Positions 6,235 to 10,744 of a stretch of 10,744 nucleotides of DNA are shown here, one piece after another. Within the stretch, counting starts at the first letter, position 1, and each line of letters starts with the position of its first letter. The notes under the pieces were generated by a model. It ran no database searches. It had not been told where the DNA came from and saw only the letters and a program-made list of their open reading frames with translations. This DNA is from Euryarchaeota archaeon UBA13 (GTDB taxonomy: Archaea > Thermoplasmatota > Poseidoniia > Poseidoniales > Poseidoniaceae). Both the position numbers and the translations under genes were made by a program. The stretch spans positions 72,911-83,654 of the forward strand of contig DAHU01000094.1 of assembly GCA_002495945.1 (NCBI GenBank), written 5' to 3'.

Positions 6235-7005
6235 ATGGCGGTTGTTGAGGAATTAATTTCTGCGGCCAAACAACTGTCAACTGCTTGTGATAAAGCAATA
6301 AAAAAAATTGAACGAAAAACCATTGTCGCCCATGCCACCAACCCGCTAGATTATGCCTGGCAGCATCACGAACAATATCTGATTAACTGGGGCGGCCTTG
6401 GCGCTAAAACACTGTTACTAGGAATGAATCCCGGACCTTGGGGTATGGCACAGAGCGGAGTACCATTTGGCTCAACTAACATCGCCAAAACACTATTGCG
6501 AATTAAGCCATTTCAACTTGAAACACCACCTAATGCTCATCCAAAGCGACCGATAATTGGGCTTGACTTGGAGCGCCAAGAAATCTCTGGACAACGGTTG
6601 TGGTCACTAATGTTCGACCACTACGGAGAGGGAAAGGACGTGTTCAGCAACATTTTCGTCGTCAATCATTGCCCTTTACTCTTACTTGGAGAATCTGGAA
6701 AAAATCTGACTCCGGATAATTTACCCGCTTCGGTGATGAAACCAGTGCTCGATGCATGTGATGAACATTTGAAACAAGTCGTTGAGATAATGGAGATAGA
6801 GCGCATTATTGGAGTCGGCAAGTATGCTGAGAAACGAGCAAGAATGACATTCAATGCTGGAAAGAATGGTAACGGATTGACGCCTAGTGGGCGAGAGATT
6901 ACTATCACAACTTGCTGGCATCCAAGTCCCGCAAGCCCACTAGCGAACCGAAACGATGGTGCTGATTGGCGAGCTAATGTGATTTCTGTGCTTGAAGATA
7001 AGTAA
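6235..7005 (+). CDS. smug1: SMUG1-family uracil-DNA glycosylase (UDG family 3)
   Basis: A 256-residue enzyme expected to excise uracil (and oxidised pyrimidines such as hydroxymethyluracil, as SMUG1 does) from DNA, starting base excision repair. The match to SMUG1 runs along its length: GMNPGPWGMAQSGVPFG (residues ~63-79; N65 corresponds to the catalytic-loop Asn of human SMUG1), HPKRPIIGLDLERQEISG, FVVNHCPLLLLGESGKNLTP, IIGVGKYAEKRAR, and the DNA-intercalation/His motif HPSPASPLAN with H229. GMNPG and HPSP are the two UDG active-site motifs and both are intact; W69 replaces the usual Phe of human GMNPGPF. No Fe-S cysteine set is present, which separates it from family 4 glycosylases common in archaea. 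Length matches SMUG1. The gene starts 44 bases after the radical SAM gene, without an obvious SD, and may have its own promoter. SMUG1 is best known from animals and some bacteria, so horizontal acquisition is possible. Confidence 0.94.
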   Translation: MAVVEELISAAKQLSTACDKAIKKIERKTIVAHATNPLDYAWQHHEQYLINWGGLGAKTLLLGMNPGPWGMAQSGVPFGSTNIAKTLLRIKPFQLETPPNAHPKRPIIGLDLERQEISGQRLWSLMFDHYGEGKDVFSNIFVVNHCPLLLLGESGKNLTPDNLPASVMKPVLDACDEHLKQVVEIMEIERIIGVGKYAEKRARMTFNAGKNGNGLTPSGREITITTCWHPSPASPLANRNDGADWRANVISVLEDK

Positions 7006-7077
7006 ACTTACAGTAAAAATGCAGCAAAATTGGCAGAATTCGGCAGGCGCAGGTTTCAAGTGCTCTGTGCTACACTA

Positions 7078-7081
7078 GGTG
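7078..7081 (+). promoter_or_regulatory. Shine-Dalgarno GGTG for the acyl-CoA ligase
   Basis: AGGTG ends 3 bases before the ATG at 7085. This site overlaps the in-frame GTG at 7079, so the ATG is the better start. Confidence 0.45.
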
Positions 7082-7084
7082 TTC

Positions 7085-9001
7085 ATGGCAGAAGAGAAGA
7101 TGGCATGGGCCCGACAGCCCGACGACAGACAATGGGACGGACCTGAGGGCGAAGACCCACGAACATTATACCAAATGTTGATGACCAGCGTAGAGCGGTT
7201 CGGTAGCGAACCGTGCTTTGGTTACATACCAGAGGCAGGCATGGCAAGAGGGCATTTGACCTACAATGAATTTGGTGAGTTGGCAACCTCGGTAGCCAAG
7301 AGTTTGAACGATGTTGGAGTGAAAGCCGGTGACAGAGTTGCACTGATTCTAGACAACAGCGTCCAATGGGCAGCATTATCATACGGTGCTAACGCAATAG
7401 GTGCAGCCTATACTGCCATGTACACTCACCAACACGGTGCAGAATGGGCTTACATTTTGAGCGATTCAACACCAGCAATTCTTGCAGTTGCTGGCCCTGC
7501 AACCCTCGACAAATTAGTCGATAATTTGGGTGACGACAAGGCTGCTTACCCACCATGTGGCATCATTATGCTTGGTGATGAAGAAGCCAATAAATTACCG
7601 CCTGAAGGTATTACTGTACACAAGTGGACTGATTTCGTAGCAGCAGGCCGAGCCAGCGAAAATGATTTCGAAATCGCTGATGACCCATTTGCTCTAAACA
7701 CGCTAATTTACACGTCTGGAACTACCGGTAATCCAAAAGGAGTTATGCTGACCAATTGGAACACTCTCTCCAATATTTTATGTGTTCAATCAGCCTTCAA
7801 AATTTATGTTGGTGACAAAAACGCCGCTTTCCTTCCATGGGCTCATTCTTTTGGTAGCACCTTTGACTTGCACTGGATGATTAGATGTGGTGTTCACATC
7901 AACCTAATCTCTGACCTGACGAAGATCGCTGATGAATGCATTGAAATTAAGCCCGCGGTTTTGTTGGCTGTGCCGAGAGTCTGGAACAAATTCTACGACC
8001 GAGTCAACAGTCAATTCGAAGCGGCCACAGGTCTCAAGAAAGTCCTCATTGGCAAAGCGAAAAAGCATGCCTCTAGAAGAATTGCCAAGGCTGGTGTAGA
8101 GTGTGACGCAGTTCCAGCAAGTGGTTTCTTTGACAAGTTATTTGACAAACTAGTTTGGAAGAAGGTTAGGGCTCGATTTGGTGGCAACATTAGATTCTGT
8201 ATGTCTGGTGCTGCGGCGCTATCACCTGATGTTGCTGAATTCATTCAAATGGTTGGTTTTAGTTGCTATGAAGGCTACGGCTTGACCGAAACTGCACCAC
8301 TGGTTGCGGCAAATGGCTGGTCTGGACCAGGTAAATCACGCCTGCGAACTGTTGGACTTGTCGCAAATGGTGTCAAAGTAACCATCGACACCGATGCTTG
8401 GGACGACCCAGACAGGCCGGATGAAGGTGAAATCATCGTTCACGGACCTAACGTTATGAAGGGATACTGGAACAACGAAGAGGCTACCAAAGAAGTAATC
8501 ATAGAACCTGGTGTCTTTAGAACTGGAGACCTTGGTAAACTGGACAAGGATGGTTACCTTGCAATCACTGGTCGTGTCAAGAGTCAATTCAAACTAGAAA
8601 ATGGTAAGTATGTATCGCCTGCTCCTCTGGAAGAAAATCTCAAACTTTCACCACTGATTGAGCAAGCCGTACTTGATGGTCGAAACATGTTGAAGACCTA
8701 CCTAATTGTTCATCCAAATATGGAAGCTATGAAGGCTGCCATGGGTGCTGCTGGTGTTGATGCATCAGGTAGTGATGCTGATATTTGTGCACGACAAGGC
8801 ACTAAGGATTGGTTACTTGCTGAGTTGAAGGCTAACAACATGAAAGCACCTGTTTGGAAAGGTTATGAGGTTGCGGCCAACATAATCCTAGATCCCACAG
8901 AATGGACTACGGACAATGATATGTTGACTCCTTCAATGAAGGTCAAACTACGCAACTTGTTGTCCCACCATGAGGGCGAGATTGCTAAAATCCAAGGTTA
9001 A
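7085..9001 (+). CDS. Long-chain fatty acid-CoA ligase (AMP-forming)
   Basis: A 638-residue member of the ANL adenylating superfamily, closest in layout to long-chain acyl-CoA synthetases (COG1022/FadD15 type). It activates a fatty acid with ATP to acyl-AMP, then makes acyl-CoA, cytosolic or membrane-associated. Motifs in order: an N-terminal segment (TLYQMLMTSVERFG), the P-loop YTSGTTGNPKGVML (~209-222), FLPWAHSFGS, the adenine motif GYGLTETAPL (397-406), the ribose-binding Asp in FRTGDLGKLDKDGYLAITGR, and the long-chain type C-terminal segment QFKLENGKYVSPAPLEE followed by LSPLIEQAVLDGR. Length fits the family (600-660). No signal peptide or membrane helix. It could serve uptake and beta-oxidation of environmental fatty acids, fitting a heterotrophic marine archaeon; chain length cannot be read from sequence. 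It stands 79 bases after the SMUG1 gene, and a possible hairpin follows its stop. Confidence 0.93.
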   Translation: MAEEKMAWARQPDDRQWDGPEGEDPRTLYQMLMTSVERFGSEPCFGYIPEAGMARGHLTYNEFGELATSVAKSLNDVGVKAGDRVALILDNSVQWAALSYGANAIGAAYTAMYTHQHGAEWAYILSDSTPAILAVAGPATLDKLVDNLGDDKAAYPPCGIIMLGDEEANKLPPEGITVHKWTDFVAAGRASENDFEIADDPFALNTLIYTSGTTGNPKGVMLTNWNTLSNILCVQSAFKIYVGDKNAAFLPWAHSFGSTFDLHWMIRCGVHINLISDLTKIADECIEIKPAVLLAVPRVWNKFYDRVNSQFEAATGLKKVLIGKAKKHASRRIAKAGVECDAVPASGFFDKLFDKLVWKKVRARFGGNIRFCMSGAAALSPDVAEFIQMVGFSCYEGYGLTETAPLVAANGWSGPGKSRLRTVGLVANGVKVTIDTDAWDDPDRPDEGEIIVHGPNVMKGYWNNEEATKEVIIEPGVFRTGDLGKLDKDGYLAITGRVKSQFKLENGKYVSPAPLEENLKLSPLIEQAVLDGRNMLKTYLIVHPNMEAMKAAMGAAGVDASGSDADICARQGTKDWLLAELKANNMKAPVWKGYEVAANIILDPTEWTTDNDMLTPSMKVKLRNLLSHHEGEIAKIQG

Positions 9002-9005
9002 GATT

Positions 9006-9037
9006 GGCTGTTTTCCGGTATTCGCTTACCGGTAGCC
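9006..9037 (+). other. Imperfect stem-loop just after the acyl-CoA ligase stop
   Basis: CCGGTA (9015-9020) pairs perfectly with TACCGG (9027-9032) around a 6-base loop. An outer 4-bp helix pairs GGCT (9006-9009) with AGCC (9034-9037) across an asymmetric internal loop. It sits 5 bases past the stop. It is not followed directly by a T-run (six Ts occur only at 9096-9101), so it looks more like a 3'-end stabilising or processing structure than an intrinsic terminator. Confidence 0.4.
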
Positions 9038-9077
9038 GTTCATTAATGGCATTGAGTTTATACGAGTTGGCAACTAG

Positions 9078-9085
9078 TTTATAAA
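9078..9085 (+). promoter_or_regulatory. Archaeal TATA box for the 9109 membrane protein
   Basis: TTTATAAA, embedded in agtttataaacc, is centred ~27 bases before the ATG at 9109. With archaeal TATA-to-start distances of ~25-27 bases, transcription would begin at or beside the ATG, giving a leaderless mRNA. Consistently, no Shine-Dalgarno site is seen; the space between holds a T-run. This is the best core promoter in the window. Confidence 0.6.
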
Positions 9086-9108
9086 CCGTCATTGATTTTT
9101 TCTATCAA

Positions 9109-9447
9109 ATGACTATAGATGGTGTGGGAACAATTTCTAGTGCTGACTTCCCAGGTGTAGCGCTACAAAAATCTCCATCATCTCTTATTTATCGAACCCT
9201 GCAAAAACCACTTGGTATCGGCATAATTGTTGGTATTATCACCGGGTTCTCTAATTCACTGATTCTAGGCTTGCCCCTATTATCATCTTTAGCAATCGGT
9301 GGCGCTCTTGGGCTATCGGTTTGTTTATTTGGCTGCCCTGGTATGATGAAAGGACAAATTGCTGCTCGTCGAGAACTGGAAAAGCTACGTCGTGCAGATA
9401 GAGCACGCCGGCAACGCATCATCAAGGCATTTACTGCCTTCGATTAA
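9109..9447 (+). CDS. Small two-helix membrane protein with basic cytoplasmic tail
   Basis: An unrecognised 112-residue protein. Residues 1-33 are polar; ~34-54 (PLGIGIIVGIITG and on) and ~55-76 (LPLLSSLAIGGALGLSVCLFG) are two closely spaced hydrophobic helices, Gly-rich, forming a hairpin; C72 and C76 flank the end of the second. Residues ~80-107 are a strongly basic helix (RRELEKLRRADRARRQR), which by the positive-inside rule should be cytoplasmic, placing the N-terminus inside too. The tail could bind nucleic acid, ribosome or acidic lipid; no family is assigned. There is no cleavable signal peptide. ATG 9109 is chosen because a TATA box stands ~27 bases upstream, fitting leaderless transcription. 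The ABC-F gene begins 56 bases later. Coding support is the hydrophobic pattern, promoter and matching direction; an antisense frame over the same bases lacks these. Confidence 0.72.
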   Translation: MTIDGVGTISSADFPGVALQKSPSSLIYRTLQKPLGIGIIVGIITGFSNSLILGLPLLSSLAIGGALGLSVCLFGCPGMMKGQIAARRELEKLRRADRARRQRIIKAFTAFD

Positions 9448-9463
9448 GTCATTCAAGGACTTT

Positions 9464-9472
9464 GTTTATCAA
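9464..9472 (+). promoter_or_regulatory. Possible TATA box for the ABC-F gene
   Basis: GTTTATCAA is centred ~36 bases before the ATG at 9504. It would place the transcript start near 9495, leaving a leader of about ten bases that contains an SD-like GTGAT (9496-9500). One mismatch from a good TATA core; unproven. Confidence 0.33.
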
Positions 9473-9479
9473 TTGGTTA

Positions 9480-9495
9480 TCAGCCGGCAGGCTGA
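9480..9495 (+). promoter_or_regulatory. Perfect 6-bp dyad (hairpin or operator) before the ABC-F start
   Basis: TCAGCC and GGCTGA form a perfect 6-bp inverted repeat around GGCA, ending 8 bases before the ATG at 9504 and one base before the SD-like GTGAT. If transcription starts upstream it is an mRNA hairpin beside the ribosome site. If it starts near 9495, the dyad lies in the core promoter and could be an operator half-site pair. Confidence 0.4.
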
Positions 9496-9503
9496 GTGAT
9501 ATC

Positions 9504-10744
9504 ATGGTGAGGGAGTTAATCACTGTTGAAAGCGTTGACCGTAGTTTCGGCCCGGTTGATGTACTCAAAGACATCAACATGATTGTTAATGACGGTGATA
9601 GAATCGGTATTGTCGGTCACAATGGTGCTGGAAAAACCACACTACTCAACACTATTAGCGAGCAAAAACAAGATGTTGGTGACATTGATTTTGCTCCCGG
9701 CATTCGCATCGCTTACCTTACCCAAATTAGAGACATAGAATCCGATTCAACAATTGAGGAAGAACTCGGTAGAAAGGGTCGTCAATTCCAAGAGTTGGAA
9801 GAAGAGATTGCTGCAATTGAGGCACAGATGATTGACCCTTCGTTCTATGAAGGAGATTGGGAGCCAATAATGGAGCGATATAGCGAACTTCAGCAAATGC
9901 TTGCTAGTAGCGGTGGCGGCAATGTTGCTGGTATTGCCAAAGGAATCCTTGAGCGATTGGGACTCGATAAACATCCAATGGACATGAAAGTCAGTGCGCT
10001 ATCTGGTGGAGAGAAAGCCAAACTTGCACTTGCTCGGCAACTTGTTGGCCTCGCTGGTGTTGATGTGATCTTCCTTGACGAGCCAACCAACCACCTTGAT
10101 ATTCAAACCACAGAATGGCTTGAAGCCTTTCTCAGAGATTTCAAAGGTGCTCAGTTAATCGTTTCACACGACAGGTATTTCCTTGACCAAGTGTGCACAA
10201 GAATAGTCGAGGTTGACAACCTCAGAGCGTGGCCTTGGAAAGGCAATTATTCACAATTTATCAAGCAGAAAATCACCAGTGAAGCGTCACTGGCTGACCG
10301 AATTAAGACTATGGAGAAAAAGATGCAGTCAACTACTGGTGCCCTACAGCAAATGAAGCGTGCCAATAAGTATGACAAATCTATCTCTGCCAAGCATAAG
10401 ATGTTAGAGCGCTACCAGCAAGAACTCAAAGCACTAAAAGCAAGGGTTCCAAAGAAACGTAAGCCATTGATTCTCAAACTCGAGGCTACTGACAAGGCCA
10501 GTATGGATGTGCTGCAAATTGATGGAGGTTCAAAGCGGTTTGACGGTCTAGAAAGACCAATCCTCGACAACCAAGATTTGGAAATCCGTAAGGGTGACCG
10601 AATTGGAATTGTCGGCGGTAATGGTCAAGGAAAAACTACCCTACTGAAGATAATAAATGGGGAATTAAAACTTGATTCGGGCAAGCGTGATTTAGCACCA
10701 GGTTGCCAGATTGGTTACTTCCATCAAGACCACGCCACCCTTGA
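9504..10744 (+). CDS. ABC-F family translation ATPase (3' partial)
   Basis: The frame is open to the window edge: 413 codons of a protein usually 520-650 long. Residues 1-~240 are the first ATPase domain, with Walker A GHNGAGKTT (38-46), signature LSGGEKAKLALAR (from 166), Walker B and D-loop FLDEPTNHLD (D192, catalytic E193), and switch VSHDR (H222). An arm insertion at ~85-150 is Glu-rich and helical. Residues ~245-330 form the highly charged two-helix linker that in ABC-F proteins reaches the ribosomal tRNA P/E region. The second domain begins ~335, with Walker A GGNGQGKTT (371-379); its signature and Walker B lie beyond the window. No membrane segments, as expected for this soluble class, which includes EttA, Uup and antibiotic-protection factors. 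The subtype cannot be named without the C-terminus. ATG 9504 is chosen for its SD-like GTGAT 3 bases upstream; GTG 9507 is an alternative. The gene follows the small membrane protein by 56 bases. Confidence 0.92.
   Translation, partial: MVRELITVESVDRSFGPVDVLKDINMIVNDGDRIGIVGHNGAGKTTLLNTISEQKQDVGDIDFAPGIRIAYLTQIRDIESDSTIEEELGRKGRQFQELEEEIAAIEAQMIDPSFYEGDWEPIMERYSELQQMLASSGGGNVAGIAKGILERLGLDKHPMDMKVSALSGGEKAKLALARQLVGLAGVDVIFLDEPTNHLDIQTTEWLEAFLRDFKGAQLIVSHDRYFLDQVCTRIVEVDNLRAWPWKGNYSQFIKQKITSEASLADRIKTMEKKMQSTTGALQQMKRANKYDKSISAKHKMLERYQQELKALKARVPKKRKPLILKLEATDKASMDVLQIDGGSKRFDGLERPILDNQDLEIRKGDRIGIVGGNGQGKTTLLKIINGELKLDSGKRDLAPGCQIGYFHQDHATL

Noticed and set aside
9096..9101. Six-T run as terminator of the acyl-CoA ligase gene
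   Set aside because: It lies nearly 100 bases past the stop, between the TATA box and ATG of the next gene, so it is more likely part of that promoter; termination here cannot be excluded.
9189..9425. Minus-strand open frame opposite the small membrane protein
   Set aside because: It is an Arg/Ser-rich mirror of the hydrophobic and basic codons on the other strand and lacks a promoter, whereas the plus-strand gene has a TATA box.

Overview
The window carries ten protein-coding genes, all on the + strand and packed tightly (no gene-free stretch exceeds about 110 bases). The first and last are cut by the window edges. I see no tRNA, rRNA, CRISPR array or insertion sequence. The content points to an archaeon: a Csl4-type exosome subunit, an archaeal/fungal-type aspartate-semialdehyde dehydrogenase, a METTL5-like rRNA methylase, a COG1031-type radical SAM protein with a C-terminal helix-hairpin-helix, a TATA box at leaderless distance from one ATG, and Shine-Dalgarno sites of the GGTG(A) type. 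Moderate GC, a SMUG1-type glycosylase, RRM domains and a long-chain acyl-CoA ligase would fit a marine Thermoplasmatota lineage such as Marine Group II (Poseidoniales). That assignment is inference from gene content, not a sequence match.

Layout: 1-843 is the 3' part of asd (Lys/Thr/Met biosynthesis). 897-1916 is an unrecognised protein with an acidic, internally repeated tail. 1956-6190 is a closely spaced run of four genes with an RNA theme: a small zinc-ribbon/coiled-coil protein, a METTL5-like methylase 4 bases later, a Csl4 homologue fused to two RRM domains, and a radical SAM/HhH protein. 6235-7005 is a SMUG1-family uracil-DNA glycosylase. 7085-9001 is a long-chain acyl-CoA synthetase. 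9109-9447 is a two-helix membrane protein with its own TATA box. 9504 to the end is an ABC-F translation ATPase with a dyad just upstream.

The most interesting object is the Csl4-RRM-RRM fusion. An exosome cap subunit that normally ends after its zinc ribbon carries a linker, two intact RRMs and a basic tail, which suggests RNA-sequence-guided recruitment of the archaeal exosome. Its neighbours (an RNA methylase, a zinc-ribbon protein and an orphan radical SAM protein with an unusual CX6CX2C cluster) make 1956-6190 a candidate RNA maturation/quality-control operon. The shared function is inference; domain identity and spacing are read directly.
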